From: Ophiobolus disseminans
Taxonomy: Eukaryota; Ascomycota; Dothideomycetes; Pleosporales; Phaeosphaeriaceae
Direction of reading: 5' to 3'
DNA length: 22,674 nt
Assembly (NCBI GenBank): GCA_010093685.1
Contig: MU006260.1
Location: forward strand, 43,991-66,664
In this document: piece after piece, positions 1-7,733 of the stretch
How positions within the stretch are numbered: position 1 is the first letter of the stretch
Layout of the letters: each line of letters opens with the position of its first letter
Notes under the pieces: model-generated
Databases searched by the model: none
What the model saw: the letters and a program-made list of their open reading frames with translations, nothing else
What the model was told of the DNA's origin: nothing
Program-made: the position numbers and the translations under genes

Positions 1-1682
1 GCTTCCGCGTCCTCGTACTTGCCTTGGCTTTCCAGCACTCCCGCCAAGTTACTCATGCTCGTCAGCGTCTCTGGGTGCTCACGCCCAAACACCTCCTGTC
101 TGACCTCCATCGAAATCTTTGACATATGCTCCGCATCGCCTGCAAGATTTCCTCGTTCCGATGCGTACCATGCCGCCTTGTATAATAACAGGGCCCACTC
201 CTTAAGCGAGTCCTTGTCCTGAGGCCGTTGTGCTAATGCCGCTCTCGCATGCGGGAACAACGCCTGGCATTTCTGCCAGTTCTCATGTTGTCCTGTAGGC
301 ATCTCTGCGCACAAGTTAGAAATAAAACGCTCCTGCCACCTATTAAGTTGACCCTGGTTTTCTAACCACGTGCGTGTAGCAAGTTGTACTAGGTTGTGCA
401 TCTCAAACGCGTTCGTCTCCTTTGTGACTGTGATAAAGGAGTAGTCGCGCAATGTGAGAACATCATTCTCAAAATTGTCATCATTTGTTATGCGGCCAGG
501 GTTGCGGAGCAGAGCTTCTTGAATCCCCTGTCGGTCGAAGAAGCTCATCAGCGACAGCAGGTCTGCTGCTGATCTCCGGCTGCTGCATATGTGGTCGAAC
601 GAGATCTGCCACGTGAGAAGGACTGAGTTGCTGGCTGCCTTATCGCGGCGGAGGTGGCTGGCTGCATGATTGAGCAGGCTTGTCTTTCTGCTGTCACTCT
701 CACGGTACTCCGCCAGGTACTGTCGCACCGAGGATCGCGGTGCTCGCTCGCGAATGTATGCCGCCGCCTGCACGAGAGCAAGCGGCATGTACTCCAGGGC
801 AGCCGCCAACTCAGTAATGCCGTTGCTTCTGTCCACCTTGTCTCCGAGCTTCTTGTATAAAAGCGCGTGCGCAGCTGCATCGTGCATCGGCTCGATCGGC
901 ATAACGTCGTTGTCTTCCACGATCTGCATCGCCGCGCGCCTTGTCCGGCTCGTGACAAGGACTGAGCCGTGTCTGCTCGGAGGCAGATACTCGGATAAGT
1001 GCCGCTGGAGGCCGCTGGTGCCGGTGTTGGCGCTGCCGCCGCTGTCATCGGTGCAGCCGTCGGTCGGCGAGAGTACGCCAGAGTCATCGGCGTTATCAAG
1101 GACTAAGAGCCAACGCCCATTCTTCTCGTTGCGGAGCCAGTCGTGAACTAGCTTCAACACATCTGCTTGTGCGTCCTTCCGGCCGCGAATCTTAACGTAG
1201 TCTGCTATCTCCCGGAAGCTCTGCTCAAGTCGGGCGGGGTTGCTAGCATGCGCCCAGAACACCCACGTCTCTGGAGACTGCTCAGTGGTGCGATAACAGT
1301 GCTCGATAGCTAGCTGCGACTTCCTGTATTTTATGTTAGATGCAAGCGCTGACCTCAGGTTGCCGTCGCTAGGCTTACCCCACCCCGCCAAGGCCCACCA
1401 GCGCGACACGAGAGGCTGGCTCAGCGCATCGCTCGCGTACCTGGTCAAGCAGCGTTCCACGGTCAACATAATCAGGGTCGCGACGGAACGGCACGAAGCA
1501 CGAAGGTTGTGGTGGAGTCTCAGGACGATCTGGAGGACAGATGACGGTTAGCGCAGCGCTGGTTAAGGCGGGTACGGGCACTTGCCAGCAAAACCATGGA
1601 AGTGGTTATTAATATAACCAGAGTTATGTCCGACCTGCGACCCCTGGTTACTATTCCCTGCAAACGTAATGTGGTGGGCCAT
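1..1682 (-). CDS. NB-ARC/TPR NLR with N-terminal sigma-like amyloid motif (3' end outside window)
   Basis: This is a STAND/NLR receptor that continues past the left edge. I place the start at ATG 1682-1680; an open frame continues upstream but holds no ATG. Predicted exons are 1682-1586, 1529-1379 and 1323-<1, giving about 523 residues in the window. In order they encode a Gly/Asn-rich motif (residues 1-32), a Pro-rich linker (RPETPPQPS), and an NB-ARC domain. The NB-ARC domain has the P-loop GLGGVGKSQLA (split by intron 2), Walker B WLLVLDNADD, a TSR sensor motif, a degenerate GLPL box (YMPLAL) and MHN in place of MHD. TPR repeats of the kinesin-light-chain type then begin (REHPETLTSMSNLAGVLESQ). 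I read exon 3 to the edge and found no stop. The gene is divergent from the HeLo effector at 1965. Its role as the sensor of that effector is inferred from their matching motifs. The family assignment is secure; the ligand is unknown. Confidence 0.93.
1324..1378 (-). other. Predicted intron 2 of the NLR, splitting the P-loop
   Basis: This 55-bp intron has the donor GG|GTAAGC, the branch TCTAAC and the acceptor TACAG|G. Splicing restores GLGGVGKS from GLGGVG and GKSQLA and removes a TAA stop. Confidence 0.93.
1530..1585 (-). other. Predicted GC-AG intron 1 of the NLR
   Basis: This 56-bp intron has the donor G|GCAAGT (the consensus for GC-AG introns), a GCTAAC branch site and the acceptor CTCCAG. 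Splicing removes an in-frame TAA and joins the motif exon to the RPETPP linker in frame. Confidence 0.75.
1587..1682 (-). other. N-terminal sigma-like amyloid motif of the NLR
   Basis: Exon 1 of the NLR encodes 32 residues and part of the next codon, and nothing but this motif. It begins MAHHITFAGNSNQGSQVGHN and continues with SGYINNHFHGFA. It has the pattern G-x2-N-x-G-x3-G-x-N-x-G typical of the short Gly/Asn-rich motifs in front of fungal NB-ARC/TPR proteins. Its first 20 aligned residues share 12 identities with the C-terminus of the neighbouring HeLo protein. Amyloid formation is inferred from motif family and gene pairing, not shown. Confidence 0.8.
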
Positions 1683-1964
1683 TCTATATGACAGCGACTT
1701 ATATTGTGTAGGATGGAGCGAGCCTCGCGCCGACAGACAGCTGCTCTGGTGCGTGAGGCTGAGCCGTCGTAGGTATTCAGCTGAGCGGCTGGCTAGTTTT
1801 GCGCGCCTATATAAGAGAATCGCACCCCTCGCCTCTGCTGCTGCTGCTGCTGCTCATGCACTGAACAGCTGCAAGCAAGTGTTGAAAAGAATTTTGCCTA
1901 TTTAGCATCACCTCCTCCTCTCCCATATCAACAATTATCATTGTCTCTACCCTAGCGACCCAAC
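1683..1964. promoter_or_regulatory. 282-bp bidirectional promoter between NLR and HeLo effector
   Basis: The two start codons are 282 bp apart and face away from each other, so both promoters must lie here. On the + strand there is TATATAAG at 1808-1815, a CTG repeat, a CT-rich leader and a favourable AACATGG start context for the effector. An ATATAAG-like box lies on the - strand only about 15-20 bases before the NLR start, too close for an ordinary TATA box. Co-regulation of sensor and effector is an inference. Confidence 0.6.
1835..1852 (+). repeat. (CTG)6 microsatellite in the effector leader
   Basis: Six perfect CTG units lie between the TATATAAG box and the effector ATG, probably in its 5' UTR. 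Copy number could vary between isolates. Confidence 0.85.
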
Positions 1965-2759
1965 ATGGCAGAGGCAGCCGGTCTTGTTGTTAGTGTTGTC
2001 GCCCTTGCCGGCCTATTCAATAACACAGTCGAGTGCTTCGAGTTTGTCCAGCTTGGCCGCTCATTTGGAAAAGACTTCCAGACAAGCCAACTCAAGCTCG
2101 ACTGCGCAAGACTACGCCTGTCGCGGTGGGGCAAGGCTCTGGATTTGGACGAGGATGTTCGCGATACAACTTCGCTCCAAGGACGTTTTGGATCAGAATC
2201 AACTATCAAACACGCCGAGGCCTTGCTTGGCCAGATTGTAGAACTATTCGCAGGCGCTGAAGGCGTTTCAAACAGCTATAAGAGTCGGACAGCGCCTCAG
2301 GACGATAGCCTCGCTGTATACAACCCGCAGACGGATCTAGACCCAGCGATGGCGAAGCTTCACAACAAGGTGCGGCAGCTAGCTATCGAGCGACAAAACC
2401 GGTCTGGCGTACGACAAAAGGCAAAGTGGGCGCTGTACCAGGAGAAACAGTTTCGTCGCCTCATTGAAGACATCACCGAGCTAGTCGACAGCTTAGTTGA
2501 GCTTTTTCCAGCCACTCAGCAGGCACAGCGCGAGCTCTGCAACACGGAAGTATCTGCTATTGGAGAAAGTGAAGCTACCCCTGTGTTAAAGGAGATCGCT
2601 GCCACCCAGGACAAGTTCTTAGAGCAGGCAATCACAAAGACAACAGATGGCGCCAACCAGTCTCACCACATCGTCTTTTCAGGCAGCGGCAATACTGGCC
2701 TTAATTTGGGCCACAATTCTGGTACAATGTCAGGATTCACGTTTGGTAAAGGCGGCTGA
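1965..2759 (+). CDS. HET-S-like HeLo-domain cell-death effector with C-terminal sigma-like motif
   Basis: This is a 264-residue single-exon protein. Residues 1 to about 220 form a HeLo (prion-inhibition and propagation) domain. The N-terminal hydrophobic helix (GLVVSVVALAGLF) is followed by the family signature FEFVQLGRSFGKDF and the RLSRWGKAL stretch, both close to HET-S of Podospora. In that family the N-terminal segment is exposed on activation and permeabilises the plasma membrane. HET-S ends in a beta-solenoid prion domain; here the tail (233-264) is instead a short Gly/Asn motif matching the NLR next door. Residue 33 is Ser, where the killing HET-S allele has Pro and the inactive HET-s allele has His. 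The ATG has a good context (AACATGG) and the length is near that of HET-S (289 residues). It is the probable executor of the adjacent NLR. Fold assignment is firm; activity is inferred. Confidence 0.93.
   Translation: MAEAAGLVVSVVALAGLFNNTVECFEFVQLGRSFGKDFQTSQLKLDCARLRLSRWGKALDLDEDVRDTTSLQGRFGSESTIKHAEALLGQIVELFAGAEGVSNSYKSRTAPQDDSLAVYNPQTDLDPAMAKLHNKVRQLAIERQNRSGVRQKAKWALYQEKQFRRLIEDITELVDSLVELFPATQQAQRELCNTEVSAIGESEATPVLKEIAATQDKFLEQAITKTTDGANQSHHIVFSGSGNTGLNLGHNSGTMSGFTFGKGG
2661..2756 (+). other. C-terminal sigma-like amyloid motif of the HeLo effector
   Basis: Residues 233-264 start SHHIVFSGSGNTGLNLGHNS and end in GTMSGFTFGKGG. Aligned without gaps to the NLR motif, HHI, F, G, N, G and GHNSG are shared. 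Short Gly/Asn motifs placed at an effector C-terminus and a receptor N-terminus are the hallmark of fungal NLR amyloid signalling. Confidence 0.8.
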
Positions 2760-2851
2760 AGGTGGTAGGGATTCGTATGTGTCATAGCGTTTGCTTTCTT
2801 AGTACTGTAATGATATTTTGTACTTTTCCCTGCAATGTCAAAGACAACACT

Positions 2852-4570
2852 TCAATACATCTGCGCAATTGGTGCTCTCCATGGCTCTAGCACTACATTC
2901 ATCCGCGGCGCATCAATTTCTGGCTGAGGTGTGACCGCCTCTGGCACGGAACTCCGGCCCTTCCGGCCTCGTTTCCTTTTCACCTTGCTTAGAGTAGTTT
3001 TCTCCTTTGCTGCACGCTTCGCTCGTGCCTCTTCGAGGTCCTCATAGCTCATAACCTTCGCCTTCCCTAGGACTACCGATCTTGTTGACCGACGAACTTT
3101 GGCCTCTTTGTTTATCTTGATCAAGGACTGATTCTGATCCTGAAGAAGGGCACATTCCGCAAACGATACACGGGCAGCACTCGCAAGCTTCTGTACGTGC
3201 CTCTGTAGGCGCCTTTGGCTAACTTCATCAAGCGCACAGGCGTCCTCTTTGATCAGATTATGCAATGGTATGAGAGCATCTGCTGTTACTGGCGTGACAG
3301 GCGTCTGGGGTACGTCAGGAACGACCGCTATCTCCCTGGCTCCTGGAACAAGTAGTTGAGCAGGCGGCTTTGGTGTATTTCTAAACACTCTCTCTGGGTT
3401 GAATGGAAACAACCCAGTTGCAGCCCATCCGGCTTGTATGTTCCTCTTAGTCAGTGCCCTGTCCCTTGCGGGCTTATAAAGAGAAGTAAAATGCTCCTTG
3501 CCAATTGTTTCAATACCTCCTCGGTTCAGTCGTTCCACCTCGTCACGATAGGCTGTCTTCAGCGGGGCAAAGGGCCCGACGTCACAGGGCTGGAGCTTGT
3601 GGGAGGTGTGAGAGGGAAGACGACAAAGGATAATGTCGTTCTCAAGGCAAAACTCCAGGACCTCTAGGGTCTCGTGTGTCCCAAAGCCATCGCAGATCAG
3701 CACCCGTGGTTTTCTATTAGCTAGTGCTTTGGTTTGCGGATCAAAAACACGCTTGAGCCACTCTAAGCTAATCTTTGAGTCGTTGTATCCGTTTTCAGAA
3801 TGCCCGTAATGCCATCCAGGGGTAGGGTAAGTAGTCCAGTTACTCCGGTGGGTTGCGGCGGGCCAGATGATCAGAGGCAGCAAAGACCTACCGTCAGCGC
3901 TTATGCACTCTATTGCAGTCACCATGGTGCGCTTGACGCCTGCGCCTCTGTAGTCCCGCAAGTCATCTCTTCCTACAAGGACTTTGACCGAGCCAAGCTT
4001 GCTTAGCATAACTCCTGTTTCGTCCATATTATAGGCATTCTCTGGCAGTATAGCAGGATCTTCTAGCACCTTTTCTATCACCTCAAACCATTCTATCATC
4101 TTTGGATATATATTGCTCTCATGGCGTTTCCAATCAATTGCCCTAACTCTTCTCGCTTTGAGTTCCTTGTGGCGACGCTCGAAGGCTCGAGGCCAGTTCT
4201 TGCCCGGTGGCTTGATCCCGTTGGTCACCGTGGACCGCCGACGAGCGATGCTGAAGGCCAGCGAAGGTATGAATTTGATTCGCACGGGGTGTCCGAGACT
4301 AGACATCAGTAACATGAACTTCACTAGGGCTTTCTCTTCGTTTGGGGTCAGGTATTGCTGGCTTTGGGCCTTGAGCTCTATCGACGCTCCACCGTGTTTA
4401 CGACGATGGAGCGTGGAGCTGGGAACACCGCTCTTCTCTGAAATTGCACGATACGGCGCAGACTCGCCTGCAGAGAAGACTTCCGCTAGCGCCTGGCTGG
4501 CTCGGTCCATGATCGCGGTGGCGGTGGTGATGCGCAAGGCCAAACCAGTGCCCCTAGGCATCCTCAACAC
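2852..4570 (-). CDS. Fot1/pogo-family (Tc1/mariner) DDE transposase
   Basis: This is an intact 572-codon reading frame. The natural start may be the internal Met21 (4510-4508, MDRASQALAE), which looks like a family N-terminus. It has an N-terminal helix-turn-helix with a CENP-B-like DNA-binding region (about residues 25-145) and a DDE domain. The DDE motifs are NMDETG (D183), LICDGFGTHE (D294) and LQPCDVGPF (D330). The D294-D330 spacing of 35 residues fits the DD35D Fot1 type. The C-terminal tail is Lys/Arg-rich (KVKRKRGRKG). The enzyme would cut and paste its own element in the nucleus. It runs convergent with the HeLo gene, its stop 92 bp from that gene's stop. I could not identify terminal inverted repeats or a TA duplication with confidence, so the element's borders remain open. 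No frameshift or stop was seen, so it may be a recent or active copy. Confidence 0.93.
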   Translation of the reverse strand: MLRMPRGTGLALRITTATAIMDRASQALAEVFSAGESAPYRAISEKSGVPSSTLHRRKHGGASIELKAQSQQYLTPNEEKALVKFMLLMSSLGHPVRIKFIPSLAFSIARRRSTVTNGIKPPGKNWPRAFERRHKELKARRVRAIDWKRHESNIYPKMIEWFEVIEKVLEDPAILPENAYNMDETGVMLSKLGSVKVLVGRDDLRDYRGAGVKRTMVTAIECISADGRSLLPLIIWPAATHRSNWTTYPTPGWHYGHSENGYNDSKISLEWLKRVFDPQTKALANRKPRVLICDGFGTHETLEVLEFCLENDIILCRLPSHTSHKLQPCDVGPFAPLKTAYRDEVERLNRGGIETIGKEHFTSLYKPARDRALTKRNIQAGWAATGLFPFNPERVFRNTPKPPAQLLVPGAREIAVVPDVPQTPVTPVTADALIPLHNLIKEDACALDEVSQRRLQRHVQKLASAARVSFAECALLQDQNQSLIKINKEAKVRRSTRSVVLGKAKVMSYEDLEEARAKRAAKEKTTLSKVKRKRGRKGRSSVPEAVTPQPEIDAPRMNVVLEPWRAPIAQMY

Positions 4571-4603
4571 AACGACGAGGGCGGCCTGATCCTGAGGCTA
4601 GCC

Positions 4604-4663
4604 CGCACGTGATATGTCGTAGAAAGCCCGGAAAATGTGCCCAAAATAACTCGCACGTGATAC
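4604..4663 (+). repeat. Two direct copies of CGCACGTGATAY upstream of the transposase
   Basis: CGCACGTGATAT (4604-4615) and CGCACGTGATAC (4652-4663) are 48 bp apart and each contains the CACGTG E-box. They lie 34-94 bp upstream of the transposase frame. They could be subterminal transposase sites or bHLH sites; nothing here decides between these. Confidence 0.5.
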
Positions 4664-5090
4664 TAGCTGGAAGGTTTGAGAAGAGCGCCACAGCTCGATC
4701 GTTTCTGGCATAGCGTGAAATTTGATACAGAGCTACATAAGCGTGCTAGGGTGTTCTGCCAAGACACTCAATCTGCCTCTCAGCCCGGAGAAACTCGCAT
4801 TGTACACTGAAATGGATAAAGTGGTTTCTGAGTTAAGAGAAATAATCTTATGTAACAAGGCTAGCATCTTAATGCACCGACGCTCAAAATTCTGTTCATA
4901 ATTGCGGCTGTGTGGGGGTGTAAAGGTAGAGCGGGGTTAAACGCGGTAGAAAGAACGATCAACAACATGATCAACATTGTTGTAATTTTGCTGCTGTCAA
5001 CTGTAGTTAGGAGCTCAGATCTACGAAGAATAACTCGACGTTAACTGCGACTTTAAGTATTTTAGGGGAAGAGAGGTAGGATGCAAAAAT

Positions 5091-5142
5091 GATGTTCGCG
5101 TCCCAGCACACAGGGTGTCCCAGCACGCAGGGAGGGACGTTA
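5091..5142 (+). repeat. Transposon-end-like motif, copy 1
   Basis: It runs from GTTCGCGTCCC to GGGACGTTAGG and contains a tandem module (CCCAGCACACAGGG then CCCAGCACGCAGGG). The frame GTTCGCGT ... CGCAGGG ... GACGTTA recurs at 15541-15590 and, inverted, at 9654-9706. Confidence 0.55.
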
Positions 5143-5169
5143 GGTCTTCCTTTATCTCTGAACAGCTGC

Positions 5170-5460
5170 TTCTTGAAAATTACCAACGTTATCGTCGCCT
5201 AGGCGCCTAATTTGCGGAGGACCTTGTTTCGTGACGTAGCAGAGCACCTACTCTAGAGCTCCACCACTTAGGCTGCACCACTTCTAGCCGTCATAGTGTT
5301 AGAGTGTCTAGCCGTCCAGCCTTACTACGGCGCCTGTAAGCTTTGTGAGCCCTGTGGCGGCAACGCGGGGATGATTTATACAACGGCGCTACCCCTGTCA
5401 GTACTTTCCAGTTAAGCGATGCGAGTCTGGCCATTTTTAATACCATTAGCGCATTCTTCA
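5170..5460 (+). repeat. Dispersed repeat A (inverted relative to 15860-16165)
   Basis: About 290 bp aligns with the reverse complement of 15860-16165. The best block is around 5345-5435 (shared words CTGTGGCGG, ACGGCGCT, CCCCTGT, AAGCGATGCGAGTCT). Many differences are C/T or G/A transitions. It is probably a decayed transposon fragment; no coding potential is evident. Confidence 0.7.
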
Positions 5461-5731
5461 GCCACGCCAAGCGATGAGCTGAACCTGTGGCTGAGAGCAG
5501 TCCTGAAATAGATCAACGTACAGTAAGCAATGTGATCGTGATCGACCGGAGTTTGCCCGAGGTGTACTGTGTAAGCTGTCAGCGAGCAAGCAAGACCACC
5601 TTCTGCTACTTTAGAATGAGCGTAGTGGCATTGGCAAAATCATACAGTAGATACAATCAACTAAATTACTCCAAGAAAACTCTAAGTTGATAGCACTTCA
5701 TCAATGTCCTGAACCACAGTGCGCGCCTCCA

Positions 5732-5856
5732 CTACCACATCCGCGCTACTGGTGCCTTCCAAGGTTCTGGCATTCTCCCATCCTCCTCAAATCGTGCGTG
5801 GCTCGTTCGCGCAGCTTTATCTCTTGGCTCCCCAGCATCTTCTTCTCGCTCAACTT
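5732..5856 (-). other. Possible last exon of the HET gene
   Basis: A donor inside the third HET module (G|GTACAG, intron from 5953) and an acceptor TTCCAG ending at 5857 would add 41 residues, beginning EVEREEDAGEPRDKAA and ending PWKAPVARMW before TAG. The stretch is charged and open, but no clear branch site is seen. Other open frames overlap it, so the 3' end of this gene is uncertain. Confidence 0.35.
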
Positions 5857-5930
5857 CTGGAATGTGTGTTTCGCTTTATGAATTCTTCGTCGCTAACTGT
5901 CATTTGCACCAGCATTCACATTTTATCCAA

Positions 5931-6758
5931 TCATTGGAACTCTAAAGCTGTACCTCCCTCAAGCTCATCAAGAAGCCTCCTCATCGCTTGTTCCCTACCT
6001 TCCCCATATATTAGTGGCATGAACACACCCATGATCCCTAATAAACAATATACCGCATCTTCTTCGCGTGTTGTCTCACGATTTGCTGCCCATGAAAAGC
6101 GTTCGGTCACGCTAAAGTCGGGCAATGGAGTTCCTAGCAAAGCTTGGATAGGTATTCCAGTAATCTCATGGATAGTGTCCTTTAAAGAATGCTTATCCCC
6201 TAGCAGCTCTCCCTCCATTGAATAGAACGCAACCGATGCAGGAGCAAGAAGGTCCTGGAGTGTCCAGCCTCGGGTAAACCACCTGCTGTGCCTGAGGGCT
6301 GGTTGCCACCTCCGCGATGGCCCCCTGTCGTCAGTCGAAGTGCTGTACTCGACGTCTGAGAGGTAGACGTAACACTTCTCCGCGTTCTGGTACCAGCGGA
6401 ACATAGAGTTGATCGCTCGTGATAGCTCCGTATTATTCGACCTGTCAATGCAACAGACGTCTACCCAGAAGTAGTCCAGACCATCGCGCTTAGCTTGTTG
6501 CGCGCAGAAGCGAATTTTGTCCCAGCCAGTCTTGTCCTTGCCTCCACCTTCTAGGATATCATTGTACGTGACTTCTTGCATAGACCAGGTATGCGATAGG
6601 ATGGCATACGGAGGAGGGCTTTCATGGTCAAAGGAAACGAGCTCAAGGTCGCTGTGAGGCAGACACTTCAGAAGACGTATCCCAATGCTTGCATACTGCG
6701 AAAGTTGACCGATATAACCAACCTGCGAGCCTTTTCGAAGAGAATTGAGCTGTTTCAA
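5931..6758 (-). CDS. HET-domain protein, module 3 of a tandem trio
   Basis: HET domains mark fungal proteins that trigger heterokaryon-incompatibility cell death. All three conserved blocks are present: PPPYAILSHTW, then YFWVDVCCIDR...AINSMFRWYQNAEKCYVYLSDV, then WFTRGWTLQDLLAP. A GIMGVFMPLIYGEG stretch follows. As a separate frame it has 275 residues. Its N-terminus is unusual: HET proteins normally begin MRLL, but here the equivalent is SIGIRLLKCLP, 26 residues in, with Ile replacing the start Met. This suits an internal module better than a gene start. A donor in module 2 (G|GTAGGT at 6828) with an AAG acceptor ending at 6731 would fuse the two in frame. The tract 6253-6415 is almost identical to module 1. 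It could also be a separate short gene. Confidence 0.85.
   Translation of the reverse strand: MKQLNSLRKGSQVGYIGQLSQYASIGIRLLKCLPHSDLELVSFDHESPPPYAILSHTWSMQEVTYNDILEGGGKDKTGWDKIRFCAQQAKRDGLDYFWVDVCCIDRSNNTELSRAINSMFRWYQNAEKCYVYLSDVEYSTSTDDRGPSRRWQPALRHSRWFTRGWTLQDLLAPASVAFYSMEGELLGDKHSLKDTIHEITGIPIQALLGTPLPDFSVTERFSWAANRETTREEDAVYCLLGIMGVFMPLIYGEGREQAMRRLLDELEGGTALEFQ
6253..6415 (-). repeat. Near-identical tract shared with 8073-8235
   Basis: Aligned base by base with 8073-8235 (offset 1820), I count about three differences in 163 positions, all transitions. Flanking HET sequence differs much more. This suggests gene conversion or a very recent partial duplication. Confidence 0.85.
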
Positions 6759-6828
6759 GGCTTAAACATTGTTAGCTGTAACCTGAACAAACGCAGGCTT
6801 CTCTTCCTCAGTGAGATTTAAGACCTAC
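6731..6828 (-). other. Predicted intron joining HET modules 2 and 3
   Basis: The donor is CTG|GTAGGT and a GCTAACA branch site lies inside. The only phase-compatible acceptor I find is CGAAAAG|GC. A better-looking acceptor (GAAACAG, about 20 bases earlier) is out of frame. The 98-bp intron removes the stop of module 2. Confidence 0.45.
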
Positions 6829-7615
6829 CAGATGAGATCTGTCCCTCGCCGAGACGACACCCTGTTTGCCGCCTCTGTAGCTCCTTTATCAGCCGAGTAG
6901 CCGCGTGTGATTCTCCTTCTCCGTATATAGGCGGTAAGTACACCCCAAAAATCCCTAGCAGACAGTATATCTTGTCTTCCTTGTACGTCGTTGTACGCTT
7001 AGCTGTCCAGCTCAATCGCTCCTCAATGCTGAATTCAGAGAGTGGCTGTCCTCGTAACGCCTCAATGGGAACCCGGGTGATCTCGTGAACGTCCTGCTCT
7101 AACGACTTTTTGGTGCCTAGTGACACTCCCTCCTTAGAGAAGAATCTGACTGTACTTGATGCAAGAAGCTCTTGTAACGTCCAGCCGCGCGTAAACCATT
7201 GGCTATGTTGGAATGCCTTCCCCCATGTCTTGCGCGCCACCGCATCAGTGACCTCATCTGACATGGAAACATCCGACATATATACATAGCATACAGATGC
7301 ATGCTGGTACCAGCGAAACATTGAGTTAATGGCTGTACTAAGTTCTTGCACGTTAGATTTGTTGATGCAGCAAGTGTCTACCCAGAAGTAGTCTAGACCG
7401 TCGCGTCTGGCTTGCTGCGCGCAGAATCGGAGTTTGCTGTTGTTCTTGCCTCTGCCTGCCACCAAATCGCTGTAAGTGACTTCTTCACCATGGATCCAGG
7501 TGTGTGACAGAATCGCATATGGAGGAGGATTGTCGTCATCAAAGGACACTAGCCGGAGGTCGCCATCTGGTAGACATTCTACAAGGCGTATTCCGGCGCA
7601 TATGTCCTGCGGCAT
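6818..7615 (-). CDS. HET-domain protein, module 2 of a tandem trio
   Basis: The 265-codon open frame carries the three HET blocks: PPPYAILSHTW (about residues 31-41), YFWVDTCCINK...AINSMFRWYQHASVCYVYMSDV, and WFTRGWTLQELLAS. It ends with an IFGVYLPPIYGEG segment. Its ATG is preceded in frame by 14 more open codons that connect, through a well-formed intron (7657-7733), to module 1. The conserved HET N-terminus appears here as AGIRLVECLPDGDL, with Ile where single HET proteins start with Met. Its C-terminal third closely matches that of module 1 at both DNA and protein level. Read alone, it would be a short HET-only protein; read with its neighbours, the middle of a triple-HET protein. Confidence 0.87.
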   Translation of the reverse strand: MPQDICAGIRLVECLPDGDLRLVSFDDDNPPPYAILSHTWIHGEEVTYSDLVAGRGKNNSKLRFCAQQARRDGLDYFWVDTCCINKSNVQELSTAINSMFRWYQHASVCYVYMSDVSMSDEVTDAVARKTWGKAFQHSQWFTRGWTLQELLASSTVRFFSKEGVSLGTKKSLEQDVHEITRVPIEALRGQPLSEFSIEERLSWTAKRTTTYKEDKIYCLLGIFGVYLPPIYGEGESHAATRLIKELQRRQTGCRLGEGQISSGRS

Positions 7616-7656
7616 CTGGCTTTTATACGCAGCCGGCGGATCTTTGCTTGGAGACC

Positions 7657-7733
7657 CTAGTTGTGTAGTCGCTTACGAATAGTTAGCTCTGTCTTATATT
7701 GACATAAAATGGTAGTCAAGGCATGGGACATAC
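7657..7733 (-). other. Predicted intron joining HET modules 1 and 2 in frame
   Basis: The donor is CTG|GTATGT, the branch GCTAAC lies about 27 bases before the acceptor, and the acceptor is AACTAG|GG. The 77-bp intron removes the stop of module 1. The joined frame reads GSPSKDPPAAYKSQ and then enters module 2 at its Met. All three splice signals are canonical. Confidence 0.7.

Larger units (their letters stand above)
4571..5731. other. Gene-free stretch between transposase and HET genes
   Basis: I see no convincing coding sequence in about 1.1 kb. The left part is the transposase 5' flank and may contain the right end of its element. The right part contains a transposon-end-like motif (5091-5142) and a degenerate dispersed repeat (5170-5460), listed separately. 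A small imperfect palindrome lies at about 4968-4990. Confidence 0.6.

Noticed and set aside
548..1146. Long frames on both strands (548-1099 - and 670-1146 +)
   Set aside because: They overlap the NB-ARC exon in other frames. The NB-ARC frame carries the motifs; these carry none.
1375..1581. Start of the NLR at 1581
   Set aside because: The codon there is GTG and lies inside the predicted first intron. The ATG at 1682 with the motif exon fits better.
2760..5090. Terminal inverted repeats of the Fot1/pogo element
   Set aside because: I compared both flanks by eye and found no convincing inverted pair. Candidate words were too short.
5719..6225. 168-codon frame on the + strand
   Set aside because: It is antisense to the HET module and its possible last exon, and has no family features.
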